64,000 bases of DNA from Calliopum simillimum. Lineage: Eukaryota > Arthropoda > Insecta > Diptera > Lauxaniidae. Location: the NCBI GenBank assembly GCA_951812925.1, contig OX638372.1:68713407-68777406 (forward strand), read 5' to 3'. Position numbers and translations under genes: made by a program. The notes beneath the pieces are model-generated. The model saw nothing but the letters and a program-made list of their open reading frames with translations, had not been told where the DNA came from and ran no database searches. This document shows, piece by piece, positions 1 to 11,165 of the stretch (positions within the stretch are counted from its first letter, which is position 1; each line of letters starts with the position of its first letter).

Positions 1-1148
1 AAAATAAAATGGCTCCTAGCTCCTTCACGATGATCTTCTAGAAATTTCCCGCGTTGCACATATGAATGTGTGAATTTATATATATAGCAGCTAATTTACT
101 CTGCAAGCACGTCGGCTCATAAGTATATAGGAACGTCTTCCAAAAACTATTTGAGGCCCCCGGGAGCCAAGGACCTGATAAAAAACTTTATTGTGTTACT
201 CGGTTTTTTTTTTTTTTTTTCCCCGAATCCTCATATCTCACCTCAAAAATATTTCCTTTGTTTCCTATATGTCTTCACTCAAGCGTGCAATGATTCTTAG
301 GCAATCGCTTCCACCCAGCCAAATCTATCATTTTACCGAAAAAAAAAGAAATATAACAATATATAACTACTACACTTCATGGTTCATATATTTGAACTTA
401 CTTTCTTTTTCCTACTGGAAAAAATTCAGCCAAAAAGTCATGCTATTTTTTCCTTCACTAATAGCTTAAATCGCTTTTAACTACGTGCACGGACTTTTTT
501 TATACGCAACCGATCACTTGGAAAGTTCTTACTAACTGATCTTGGCGATGACGAGCAAAGTCGTAATTATATATTACTTCTGTCTACCTTCTCTTCGTAA
601 AAAATTGTTATCCGCTGAACAAGTTCCCTGGTAAGAGCTGCCACATCTAATTATTTCTTTCACGCCTTACATTTTACCTCATCCTTGACACACTCCTTTT
701 TGACTGATGTGCCTTAAATCTTTACCCACTGTAGACTTTACACTACATCGCATGAACAATAAACATCCTAAACACCCTTCAAATTATTTACATACTTGTC
801 CCAAGCAAAAGTTGACATCAAGACCCATTCACAATGGTACTACCAAGTTTACTACAGCGGATAATAGGGGACCGCAAAACGTCAAATGAAAGAGAAACAG
901 AAGAAAACAGAACAGCACAAAAAAACAAACGATGACAGAATCTGCTTTACTGACAAGCACAATTAAATACAGAAAGAAATATATAAAAAAAACACTAGAT
1001 ACCACATAAAAGTTCCAAAAAACAAAAAAAAAAATAAATAAAAACATTAACCACGGACAACATCGCCTTAAACATTATTGCAGCCAGGAAAAGAAAATGG
1101 TCAAAAACTTCGATCAACAGCTGTCATAAAATACAGCCTTATCAAAAT
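1..1148. other. AT-rich stretch without recognisable gene
   Basis: Only short frames made of low-complexity residues are present, for example the phenylalanine-rich frame over the poly-T tract near 205-222. There is no codon-like composition, no TIR and no RNA gene that I can see. The sequence from about 870 to 1040 is purine-rich on the + strand. Confidence 0.6.
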
Positions 1149-1149
1149 G

Positions 1150-3620
1150 TGGGCAGGCTGTCGCAACACAGTATTATGTGGAAGATCATTTCGCGGATAT
1201 GTTCACTGCGATCATTCCGTAGATATCTCACTCTTTCGGCCATATTTTCGATGACATTTTGCAGTATGGCCTCCGCAATGGCCGGAATCACCAATGTGAT
1301 ATTGCTTTACAAGTCTGGAATCGACTTCGGATCATTCACATTAACTTTAGCCTTCGTGTAACCCCACGGCGTCAAATCACATGATCTGGGCGGCAAATTT
1401 ACATCACCGCGACGAGAAATTACACGGTTCAGGAATTTGCGACGCAAAAAGTCAGAATTGAGGCGAATAGTGTATGGTGTAGCGCCTTCCTGTTAAAACC
1501 ACATATCGTCCAGACCCTGATCTTCAACATTCGGCACAAAATAGTCCTCCAACATAGTGTGGTGCCGTTCAGAGTTGACATTTTTGGTGTTTCCGTCCTG
1601 ACCTTTGACCCATGAACCGCACCCAACAGTAACTCGCGGTAGATGCATTGGCTCTCCACGATCACTTGTGGATTTTCCAAGCCTAATGCAGTTTTTCTTG
1701 TTAACATAGCCATCGAGGTGGAAATGAGTCTCTTCCGAAAAGATGGTTTTTTTGAAAAAATCATAATCTTCAGCAATCATTTGCAAGGCCCAATCAGCGA
1801 ATGTACGGCGTTTTGAATGGTCACGAGGCAACACACGGTGCTTGTGGGAGAATTTAAATCAAATTCTGATGTACCTCGGATTTTTTTGTAAATTCTTATT
1901 ATTGATGTCAAAAGAAGTTATTCTATGCAAAAAATAAAATTATAGAGGTTGCGCTTTTTTAAAAAAACGATAAAAATCGAAATTAAAGATAAATAAGTGG
2001 TTTTACGTAGTTAAATGGATTTTATTGATAATAATAAGTATAAAAAAACAATACAATCAAATTTTTTTCCAGATTCTGTTTACTTATCGTTCAAATAATG
2101 TACAAAAATATTTCCACCCGTGACTTCTCGACTAACTTTTGAGATAATCCCTTTTCCAATTGGGGCATTTTCCCATACAAAAAATAAAATTTTTTTTTAA
2201 CTACAGTAAACAAAAATCAAAATAATTCGATGTGTTTTGCGATGCTACACGCGAATCTGACCTCAGAATCGCTCTATAGTGTATAGTTTTTGAGATATTC
2301 TAATCTAAAAACCGAAAAAAGTCGTTTTTTGCGATGTTTTGAAGCTATATAACTATGTAACATATCATTTATTCGTTAAATGTGGTTAAAATACTTAAAA
2401 GCCATGATCTTTTCCTTTAAAATCTAATTTAAATTATGTCTTTATCTTCATGCTTCTAAGAGATATCGTAGACCGAAACATTGGCTTAACGGGTTTTTTG
2501 CACTTTTGTATCTTTTTAGGTTAGGATATCTTTGAGGAAAAAAAAGATATCAACATAAATTAAATTAGGTTTTAAAGGCACAGATTAGGACTTTAAAGTT
2601 GCTTACCAGACTTAACGAAATTAAAATTTCTTTCACATTTGAAACATGTTCAACGAACCGACCATTTCAAAATTCAACCGTATGCCATACACGTAACAAC
2701 AACAAACAGCTGAATTTACAAGTAGTCGGTTCGTTGAACATATTTAAAATGTGAAAGAAATTTTAATTTCGTTAAGTCTGGTAAGCAACTTTAAAGTCCT
2801 AATCTGTGCCTTTAAAACCTAATTTAATTTATGTTGATATCTTTTTTTTCCTTAAAGATATCCTAACCTAAAAAGATACAAAAGTGCAAAAAACCCGTTA
2901 AGCCAATGTTTCGGTCTACGATATCTCTTAGAAGCATGAAGATAAAAACATAATTTAAATTTTATTTTAAAGGAAAAGATCATGGCTTTAAAGAACTTTA
3001 ACCACATTTAACAAAAAAATGATATGTTACATAGTTATATAGCTTCAAAACATGGCAAAAAACGACTTTTTTCGGTATTTAGATTAGAATATCTCAAAAA
3101 CTATACACGATAGAGCAATTCTGAGGTCGGATTCGCATGTAGCATCGCAAAACACATCGAATGTGATTATTTTGATTTTTGTTTAATGTAGTTAAAAAAA
3201 AATTTTATTTTTTGTATGGGAAAATGCCCCAATTGGAAAAGGGATTATCTCAAAATTTAGTCGAGAAGTCACGGGTGAAAATATTTTTGTACATTATTTG
3301 AACGATAAGTAAACAGAATCTGGAAAAAAATTTGATTGTATTGTTTTTTTATACTTATTATTATCAATAAAATCCATTTAACTACGTAAAACCACTTATT
3401 TATCTTTAATTTCGATTTTTATCGTTTTTTTTAAAAAGCGCCACCTCTATAATTTTATTTTTTGCATCTATAATAAGAATTTACAAAAAAATCCGAGGTA
3501 CATCAAAATTTGATTTAAATTCTCCCACAAGCACCGTGAACAGCTTCTGCATCAGTTGGACTTTCTACGGGTGTAACTTATGGACAAGGATCGATAAGGT
3601 AGATTTTAATCGATAACAAA
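1150..3620 (-). pseudogene. Degenerate Tc1/mariner-superfamily DDE transposase, split by a foldback insertion
   Basis: Read on the minus strand, the N-terminal part lies at about 3620-3539 and the rest at 1833-1150. The segment KVQLMQKLLPRDHSKRR is followed by TIFSEETHFHLDGYVNKKNC, then QEGATPYT, then RGDVNLPPRSCDLTP and a tail ending near EMIFH. This is the order seen in a common insect IS630/Tc1/mariner family, whose usual blocks are FSDEAHFHLDGYVNKQNC, QQDGATCHTA and PPRSCDLTPLDFFLW. The copy is dead. The first catalytic Asp is Glu (SEETHF), the second is also Glu (QEGAT) after an in-frame stop, and the third lies in a small deletion (LTP runs straight into WGY). A further stop replaces a Tyr in the LHPYKVQ block. 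The two parts join in frame only if the 1834-3538 insert and one 4 bp duplication are removed. The extreme N-terminus was not located. Confidence 0.85.
1834..3538. mobile_element. Foldback element with about 820 bp inverted arms
   Basis: Left arm 1834-2663 and right arm about 2725-3538 are near-identical reverse complements around a spacer of about 60 bp (2664-2724). The outer ends are CACGGTGCTTGTGGGAG and its complement. The element is flanked by AACA at 1830-1833 and 3539-3542, a 4 bp target-site duplication. Removing the insert and one AACA restores the transposase frame of the host element, so both boundaries are well supported. No coding frame of note lies inside. The CACGGTG terminus resembles Transib heptamers, but the arms are far longer than usual and the duplication is not the 5 bp expected, so I do not assign a superfamily. 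High arm identity suggests a recent origin or gene conversion between the arms. Confidence 0.88.
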
Positions 3621-3624
3621 GTAC

Positions 3625-4006
3625 CACACTTACCATTGGAACACCCTTTACCATACTTGATGATCGAACGTCGATACTATCTAGTGAATACTCCTATTTT
3701 TATTTTGTTTGACTGCGTAAGTAGTTTTTCCCGACAGTCTACCTTAGTCTTGTAGAAATTTAGATAAGTAACCTTTATGAATGAAATGATAAAGTTTTTT
3801 TTTCGTTAAAAATCATTTCAGATGTTGTTTTAAAATGGTCGGCCTAAGCCGAACTTTTTTTTGATGATACTATCCAATGTACACTTCGTACTTTTCGACT
3901 CTGCACCCGAATCGTAGGTCGAAATTGCTTTAATTTTTATTTATTTGTAGACAATAATTACATTAGTACAACAGATTTAAAGTGGTCAATTTAGATAATT
4001 GATAAT
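3625..4006. other. No gene; fragments of a terminal repeat shared with 51.8 kb and 54.8 kb
   Basis: CGATACTATCTAGTGAATAC near 3672 and GAACTTTTTTTTGATGATAC near 3850 resemble the outer end of the foldback at 51152-51853 and a lone copy near 54780-54825. They look like remnants of the same family. Nothing else was recognised. Confidence 0.5.
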
Positions 4007-4645
4007 TTACTTATATCGATACATCCAACGTAAAAGTTTGTAACTCAAGTTACTAACTTTTTACGGGACAATGATTTTCGAAATTTACGCATTGGACTGC
4101 ATCTTGTGTCAAATTTTGATACCTCTAGCTTGAAATTTGAAGGGCTGGGAGCATTTTTTGAAGTTGCATCCTAAGTATATTTTACTGAGGTCTCCATGCA
4201 AAAACTTGGCATTTTAAGTTGATAACTTATGCGCGGGACAAAAATGACTTAACTTAACTTACAAAGTTATAAGTTTATTTTTTTTTTTTTAAGAATCAGT
4301 GGTTGTAAGTCCTACATACCAACGTAATATCCGTAAAATATTTTGAATGCTAGTTGGCAAGTTACGTTACCAACTTTTCTCATGGAACTGAATGAGAACA
4401 TTAGTCGGTAACTAGAGTTACAACTGATATGTATTCATTTTGTCCAAATTATAAGTTGAAATTGTTAATATCTCTGTAAATCAATTTGGAATAGTGAGAA
4501 CGATTTAATAGTCGAAGAACCTTTATTTTGTCTACAGATTTCAAAAGTATTAAATCTATTTTTGTATTTGGTTTTCTTGTTTTAACAAAAACAATATAAT
4601 TTTCGAGTTACCAACTTTTACGTTGGACGTATCGATATCAGTAAG
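4007..4645. repeat. TIR element, about 640 bp
   Basis: The left end TTACTTATATCGATACATCC (from 4007) continues into AACGTAAAAGTTTGTAACTC. It is mirrored at about 4603-4645 as GAGTTACCAACTTTTACGTT, then GGACGTATCGATATCAGTAA, giving imperfect terminal inverted repeats of about 40 bp. The interior repeats variants of AAGTTNGTAACT (near 4042, 4262 and 4361). No coding capacity is visible. The small size and TIR structure fit a MITE. No clear target duplication was found, so the boundaries are approximate. Confidence 0.65.
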
Positions 4646-6860
4646 TCTTCTAGTTATGCTTGCTTGAAGTTGCAGGTTTAAGGCTAATGACGCTGTTCCA
4701 GGAAATGTCGTAATTCCATTTCTTAAATGGCATGCAATTTGCCTTAGCAAACTAAACCCAAGCTTTTCCGATTGGATTCTTAATTTTCGAGTTATCTATC
4801 TTTGAAATAAAGGCATACAATTTTTAAGAGTTTTCCGCTACAAATATATTGGGGTCCCTTGTTTGAGATGCGTTAGCTTAACGGTAATTCCTTACAATGG
4901 GAAAACTTTAAAGGCAAAGCAAAATTTATATTTTTTTGATACCCTATACCTCGGGAATATTCACGTTGTCCTTCCTTTACTAACGCAGAGAAGGCGGAGC
5001 GGCAGGCATAGAAAAGTCAGCTGGGAGCCGAGGAATATTATTGCTGCGGCCACATGGAACTTTCGAGGCTATGATATTTCCACTTCGGAAATTGCTCCTG
5101 TCCATAGTTTTTGCACATATGACAGCTAAAGATATAAATTGTGTTTTTTGGCCCTATAATCTGAGAAGATTCAATAAGCGCAATAAATTTACACGAGATT
5201 TAGACACTACCCGAATATTAGATATTCATGAATTCGATATCAATCTTGTAATCTCCTTCCAAGGAAGGACGTGTAATAAGCTTGTTCAAAGTTTTTGATA
5301 GATTTTCCCTAGGTACATATAAATATCATACCCGAGAATGAAAATTCTTGATTTAATTTTGTCGAATGTCCAAAAATTTCTTCAAGTCCGACAACAATGG
5401 TGGTCATTTGACGGTAAAACGCAATCATAATCCAATACAAAATGAACAAACGACAAAAAAGTTAACGAGCACAACAAAAAATGAAGACAACTCAAGTAGC
5501 AAATGGTTAAAGGAAACTTGTGAAGGAAAAGGATAAGAGAACGATGAATGGCAAAATAAATGCAATATAAAAATTTCACTTAACCCAAAAAAAGGAAAGA
5601 ATCTAAAAATTTACAATAAAACCCATGGAACACAGCCAAACAGAAAAGACATAAAGTGAAAAACCAATAAAAAACGAATGTGCAAAGATAAAGAGATAAA
5701 GCAAGAAATGAAAAGCATAAGTTCATAGTAGTGTTTGTGTGAAAAAGGGAAAAAAACAAAAACTATTTCCTGTCAAATCGGTTTATATCAAAAGGAATCA
5801 AATAGAAAAATATTTAATTTCTTCCAACTCCACAGATCTATTGTTTTTATTTAATTTTTATTGTGTTGCTATTTAGTTCATATAAACTGAATAGATTTAT
5901 GTGTATGTAAATTTTAAATAATTTCAAAGGATTAAGCAAACAATTTGAAAAAAATGAGATTGATGTCAAAATCCTAGAAATAATAAAAAAGATTTCCAAG
6001 TAATCAAAATCAAAATAAAAAATATAAAAAAGTTTGCAAATCAAAAAACAAAAAACAAAAAAAATACAATAATTGATAGCGCTTTAACTGCTAAACCAGA
6101 AAGTTTAAAACAAAAAGAAAATAAAAATAAAAGTTTGCCATAAACAAAACTACAACAAAACTAATGAGATTTTAACAATGTTGCAACTGTGAAACAACAA
6201 TTTAACAAAATAGGATTTTATCAAAGTCCATGTTTTCAGGTAAAATATGAAATAAGTAACCTTTTTTGAAAAGAATTTTGGACTTAGTGCATCTTTATAA
6301 TTAAGTTATTATGTCTAAGACACATTGAATATTTCAAAAGGTTTTTTTTATTATTGGGTATTATTTATTTATTGATTTAATTCTGTAAGTAAGTACACGT
6401 AACTTTGTTTTTATATATAACGAACATGGAGTCATGAAAATGAAATAAATTCATTTAATTTTAATTCATTTAATTTAATAGTGAAAAATGGCAAGAAAAT
6501 AAATTAAAGTTTAGGTTCTCATGATTGACATATTCTTAAACAAATAACGTTAATGATGAATAGCATAGCAGAGTTCAAATAGATATATGAGAATATACAG
6601 GGTGGTTGGGAGTCAGTAGAATACCGGAAAATGTAATATTCCTGGGACTATTCTGAACAACTTTTCTTAGTTCCATTTTTCGAAACTTATTTGAGTACCT
6701 AAGTACATAAAGGGACAAAAATAATGTCATAATATGAATTGGCATTTGTAAGAAATGAATAAAATTGGGCTCTATTTTCACAAAAAGTTGTCTTGAAGTT
6801 TTGAAATTAATTGCATTAACTTGAAAAAATTATGTAGGTCAAATAACGGAGTATTAAGTA
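4646..6860. other. AT-rich stretch, no gene recognised
   Basis: Frames of 60-90 codons around 4860-5300 show no family motif. From about 5400 to 6200 the + strand is strongly A-rich and purine-rich. No TIR, LTR or RNA gene was found here. Confidence 0.5.
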
Positions 6861-6963
6861 GAGTAAACGCGGAAGATATGGCACCCTTTTCGTAAAACTG
6901 TTATCAAACCAGAATTAAAAGAGATTTTTAAAAAACCTAAGCTAAAATTTATTCTTTTATATA

Positions 6964-8151
6964 GGGGAATGTCGTCAGGTTTGGGCCACTTTTCAACTTT
7001 CCTCTGTGTCTTTTTTATATATTTGAATACTACCAAATTATTTGTTTTATTTAAAAGTGCGGACCTTTATCTATAACATACCTTTAGGACAACTCGCTGC
7101 GATTTCGGAAAAAAGAGTTATTGACGAAACTAAAAAAAAAAAGTAGTCAGTGTTGGGCCATTGTAGTCAGGTTTGGGCCACCACCAAATATCGATGAAAT
7201 ATGTACTAAAATAGTGTGAAATGAATATGTATGAAACTTTTTATTGTTCCGATGAGAAATATCCATAATAACATTAATCTGAATCGCAATTTGGGCATAC
7301 ATAGTAACTTTTTGTGAGATTGTCACTTCAAGTGCACGTCTCGCTTGCATTCAATGCATGCGATTGAATTATTTCGATTCAGACTTTTTTAGGCGTTTTC
7401 GAAGCATCGCGCATCTGTTGCTTTTTACGTAACTCTTCGCGGTTCTCTGGGGAGGATAAGACCGTGCTTTTCATCGGGCGGCGCCCCCGATTAGATTTCA
7501 CTGTTGGCGCGGCCGCTTGCAGAGGCCCGACCAATGACAAAATCGTAGAAAGGGTGGACTCATGAGACGAAGAAGTCAAACTCCGAGAAAGAGTCGATAG
7601 TTTCTCGTGCGTTTCACTCGTTGCTTTCTCCTGCTTGCCCATAGAACTCGCTACTTTTCCGTTCGTGTCAACTCTGATGGTATCTAAAACTGTAATGTTA
7701 ATGTTCTGTGTTCCGAAAAACCGATTCAGTGATGTTATTTTACTGATTCTAAATAAAAATTGATGTGGCCCAACCCTGACTACAAGAGTGGCCCAACCCT
7801 GACGACAATCGTTTCTTTTGACCACTCAATACTACATGTGAACAGGTTAGGGAATCGAATTTTCCCTTAGAGAACATGATAATGGATCACCCCTTACTTG
7901 TTCGGTGGCATTGTTCTTTTCCGAGTTTCGAGTCATTTTTCACTGATATTACAAAATTTTTTTAACTATCGAAACCTACACGAAGGCGCAAAAATTTTTA
8001 CTGACAATCCCAGTGACAAGTAATGCTTAAAATAGTTTTGTGGCATCGAGAACAATAATTCGACGCTATAACACGGATGGCAGCACGTGTTATATACAAG
8101 AAATAGCAGTGGCCCAACCCTGCCAGCGGCCCAACCCTGATGACATTCCCC
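6964..8151. mobile_element. Pogo-like DNA transposon remnant (inner element), TA duplication
   Basis: The left end GGGGAATGTCGTCAGGTTTG and right end CAACCCTGATGACATTCCCC are inverted repeats of about 25 bp, flanked by TA at 6962-6963 and 8152-8153. The word CAGGTTTGGGCCAC (or its complement GTGGCCCAACCCTG) recurs near 6975, 7165, 7765, 7790 and 8110. It is thus concentrated at the ends but also placed internally. One open frame on the minus strand (7379-7825) looks like a transposase tail. The element lies wholly inside the outer element 6861-9336, so it is the younger of the two. Confidence 0.8.
7379..7825 (-). pseudogene. C-terminal part of a pogo/Tigger-like transposase
   Basis: This is a 148-codon open frame. 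The second half is rich in Ser, Thr and Lys and contains SNRGRRPMKSTVLSSPENRE followed by ELRKKQQ, ending KTPKKV. Insect pogo-like (CENP-B-related) transposases carry such a basic GR(R/K)-x-STVLTxTPE tail after the DDE domain. The DNA-binding domain and catalytic domain are absent. The first 25 or so codons run antisense across the subterminal word GTGGCCCAACCCTG (7764-7801), so they are probably not real protein. Family assignment rests on one tail motif and is moderate. The frame itself has no stop, unlike most transposase remnants here. Confidence 0.55.
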
Positions 8152-8385
8152 TAATAATTTAAAACAAAAAAAAATTACTTCAAATCGAATAAAAATGATT
8201 GCAAAAATGTTTTTTCTTCATTATGAAAAAATGCTATAAAGTGCCAAATCACCCGAGACTACGGGTGATATGGCACCATATCATGGGTGATTTGGCATCC
8301 TAAGTGGCTTTCAAGTTATTGTTGCTACAATTGTTGCATGTACGCGAAATTGATGTACATGTTTCATGTAACCTAATACAGCACC

Positions 8386-8720
8386 TTACTCATTTGATCC
8401 AATCGTCTTTTTTAGTGGCTTGTCTATATTCTTCTCCCATCCAACGCCTTCATTTTTGCCTAAATTTTCAGGCCCATCAGATTCATCTTGAAATACAACA
8501 TTTTCATCAGCTTCATCGGAAGAAGCATAGCTATTTTTCAAGTTGTGTTTATAAGTTTTCTTCTTTGGTTGTGTTTTTCTTTTTAAAATTTTTTGTTTTC
8601 TGCTGAACCACATTTTCGGGAGAAGTTACAATCCTTGCCGTTTGTTTTCTTGTGCCAGGCATAGAATTTTTCGATGTCGTTGGTACAGGCGCTATTTCTT
8701 TTAAAACATTATCAGGCTTT
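8386..8720 (-). pseudogene. Pogo-like transposase tail, frameshifted
   Basis: Reading the minus strand from about 8720 gives PGTRKQTARIVTSPENVV. After a frameshift near 8590 the frame continues through FSRKQKILKRKTQPKKK and then SYASSDEADENVVFQDESDG. The order (TSPEN block, Lys-rich stretch, acidic Ser/Asp/Glu patch) is typical of the C-terminal tail of insect pogo-like transposases. It belongs to the outer element 6861-9336. The neighbouring inner element has its own different tail, so these are two separate families. No catalytic domain is left. Confidence 0.55.
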
Positions 8721-9237
8721 TCTAGCATATTCTGGAGAAAACCTCAAATCCATCAAATAAAAATGAAAACAATCATTGCAGGTCCTACCTGACTAAAATT
8801 CTGCGGCTCTCTGTGTTTCCTTGATTTTTCTCAATGCAATCCTGTTAAAAGGCGTGATATAGAATTTTATTTGGACTGAAAGGTTAAGTCCCAATAGAAG
8901 AAAATCCTGAAGTACCGTTTGAAACACTTGCTGCTTTGATTCAATCCTCACACAAAAGCTGAAAATGTTTGGTTCTAGAATGCTTTCTTCAATGATGAGT
9001 ATTAATACAGATGTTGGTTGTTGGCCTTTCACATTTCAGTCAAGTTTTTGTTCATCAAAGTATTGAAAAGTGAAACTCAAAGTATATGCAAAGCAAAAGT
9101 CAGTTGCTTACATTTCAAAAATATTTTTTTTAAAATCCCACACACAAGCTATTATTGCAAATCGAGCTAAGCGAACAACATAAACTAAACTGTGACCATA
9201 TTTAATGCTATGAAACCTGGAAGTATTGAAATTTATA

Positions 9238-9325
9238 GGGGTGCCATATTACTCAGGCGTGCCATACCACCCATGGGTGCCATATAATCCAGGGGTGCCA
9301 TATCACCCAGGAGTGCCACATATTC
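9238..9325. repeat. Subterminal word array of the outer pogo-like element
   Basis: Five consecutive variants of GGGTGCCATATCACCCA occur with a spacing of about 18-19 bp. Single copies occur at the opposite side near 8265-8295 and at the left terminus. Such arrays are plausible binding sites for the element's own CENP-B-type DNA-binding domain; that role is inference. Confidence 0.7.
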
Positions 9326-9336
9326 CACGTTTACCC

Positions 9337-10534
9337 CATGTCACGAAATGTTTATGACCGAAAATAATATTCATTTATTTGACCCTGGGTGAAATAAGGG
9401 AAGATTATTTTCGGATATGCACATATGCATTTTAAGAAAATTTATATGAAGTCTTTTCGTGATTAATTTGAATGCAAATAATTTAATGTGTATTTTAATT
9501 TCTTGCGGAAGAAAAGTGGAATCATACATACGTATGTCTACTTATTCTGTAAGAGCTTGACAACAACTGTGCATTGTAAGATTTTGCTTTACATAATACA
9601 TTTCAATTTTAAATAAATAATAATACATTTATAATAAATAGTTTTCTATATAAAATGTGTTATGGGTGTGAGGTTAAATCAAGGATTTCCGTTTTTTGTT
9701 TCAACATTTTGGTTTAATTGAATTCAAACGCTCGTCTGCTTGAATCGGCTTAAATGGAGCGAGTAGCTTGCATTGAGCCGCTGCCATGAGTGGCATCAAT
9801 ACTCAGTTCCGGTGTCCAGTCGTGCATACTGCATGTGTTTGTGTGCGCACAGCCACATGCACAAACAGACACACACATTGGCAGACAAATGCTTGTTAAG
9901 GCCAATTAAGTTCGTTTTAATGCAACGCGTGAATCGAACATCGAATATTGCTGTTAATGAACTGTAAGCATGTAAGCAGCAAGTGTGTGTGTGTGTATGT
10001 GTTCAGGACAATTTAAATCTGTATCTGTACGAGTGGGTGCATTTGTTTAAAATCAAAGTTTATTGAAAACATATTATGTACATCATTTAGTTACATATAT
10101 AAAATAATTGAGCTGCATTTAAATTAAATCGGCGACCATGCGTTAAATTTTGTTTTTTTTTTTCTTATTGGTTTTGTGGAATTGTGAAGAGTTGCTGCCA
10201 TGTGAGCAACAAAATAATTCCCATTGCGGGCTGAAATTGCATTTATGAGCTTAAATTAAAATTTATTGCTTACAATTTCATCACATGTTTGAAAACGAAA
10301 CTATTGGTTTGCATTAAAAATTATCTAATTGAAAAGTTAACTGATGTGAAATTCAGATTAAATGTATTAATTTTGTGAAATATGTACAATAATGTGGGAC
10401 ATTTCATAGCACTCTTTAAATCCATCGATAAGAATTGTGTTGTTTAACATTGATTTTGTGATACAGTGTTCCAATTATGTTTTCGTACAGCAGCTGTTTC
10501 AAACTTAAGTTACAAAAAACAATAAAGTGGGGCA
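9337..10534. other. No gene recognised; single-copy-looking DNA
   Basis: There is a short (GT)n tract at about 9981-10003 and AT-rich filler. The 64-codon frame at 9773 shows no family motif. No TIRs were seen between the pogo-like element and the Tc1-like hairpin. Confidence 0.5.
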
Positions 10535-10689
10535 AAAAATTTTAAAAACTCTTAATGCAGATTTATTTAAGTAGTAAATATTTATTGATGTTCAATTTAG
10601 ATACGAAAAATTATTCACTTTAATTATTTTTTGCATATATAACGACTAAAAATAAAACAAAGTCGCAAATTTGACTCCAATAATACGCC

Positions 10690-11159
10690 TGGTAAATACT
10701 TGTTAGTTAAAGAGCGTAAGCTTTCATTGGATCCTACATATGAAGAAGCAAAAATCATGCGCAGTATTACCCAAACTATTGTTTTGCAACCTCTCTACTA
10801 TCCAGTTTGCAATCGGCCGCTTTAAATATGAAGACCGCATAGAGAATAAGCCTAAATTAGAACGCCCTACAGTTCTTAAATATGGAGATCAGCTGCAAAT
10901 TAAGCGTATGATCGCCGTGGATCCTTTCATAACTGCACAGAAACTCAGTGCAGACCTCCTTCAATCCAGTCAAAACGAACTTCATTCAGAAACCATTAGA
11001 AAACCCGTGATTGATGCCGCATTTAGCTCTGGCAAGCCTCACAGTAATGCAATAAATTCTAAAAATCGTTTAAATTGCTCTCCCAAGTCCAAAATGCCTC
11101 TCTAGAGGTCTGGCAGAATGTGATATTATCAGATGAGCCCAAATACATTATTTTTGGAT
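10690..11159 (+). pseudogene. Tc1-like transposase, N-terminal half (left arm)
   Basis: The frame reads from about KYLLVKERKLSLDPTYEEAK into LLFCNLSTIQFAIGRFKYED, then RIENKPKLERPTVL, then DPFITAQKLSADL and SETIRKPVIDAAF. This is the usual Tc1 order: first helix-turn-helix, GRPK-like linker, second helix-turn-helix. Another frame, after a break near 11100, gives EVWQNVILSDEPKYIIFGS, the block with the first catalytic Asp. The rest of the DDE domain is missing because the element turns round at about 11160. Against the right-arm copy it carries extra residues between AQKLS and QNELHSE, so that copy has a short in-frame deletion. Confidence 0.8.
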
Positions 11160-11165
11160 CTTATC

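Larger units (their letters stand above)
6861..9336. mobile_element. Pogo-like DNA transposon remnant (outer element of a nested pair)
   Basis: The left end GAGTAAACGCGGAAGATATG (6861) is the inverse of the right end, CCACATATTCCACGTTTACC (ending 9336 with one more C). Short words of the type GGGTGATATGGCACC recur inside both ends, near 8260-8300 and five times at 9238-9325. The left flank is TA; the right flank is CA, so the target duplication is imperfect. The minus strand carries the tail of a pogo/Tigger-like transposase (about 8720-8386). A second pogo-like element (6964-8151) has inserted near the left end. The catalytic part is missing, so the element is non-autonomous. Confidence 0.75.

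Noticed and set aside
1834..3538. Assignment of the palindrome to Transib because of CACGGTG ends
   Set aside because: The duplication is 4 bp (AACA) rather than the 5 bp expected, and arms of about 820 bp are not typical; left unassigned.
4863..5298. Frames around 4.9-5.3 kb with a GC-richer patch (CAGAGAAGGCGGAGCGGCAG)
   Set aside because: No reverse transcriptase, transposase or host-protein motif could be recognised in any frame.
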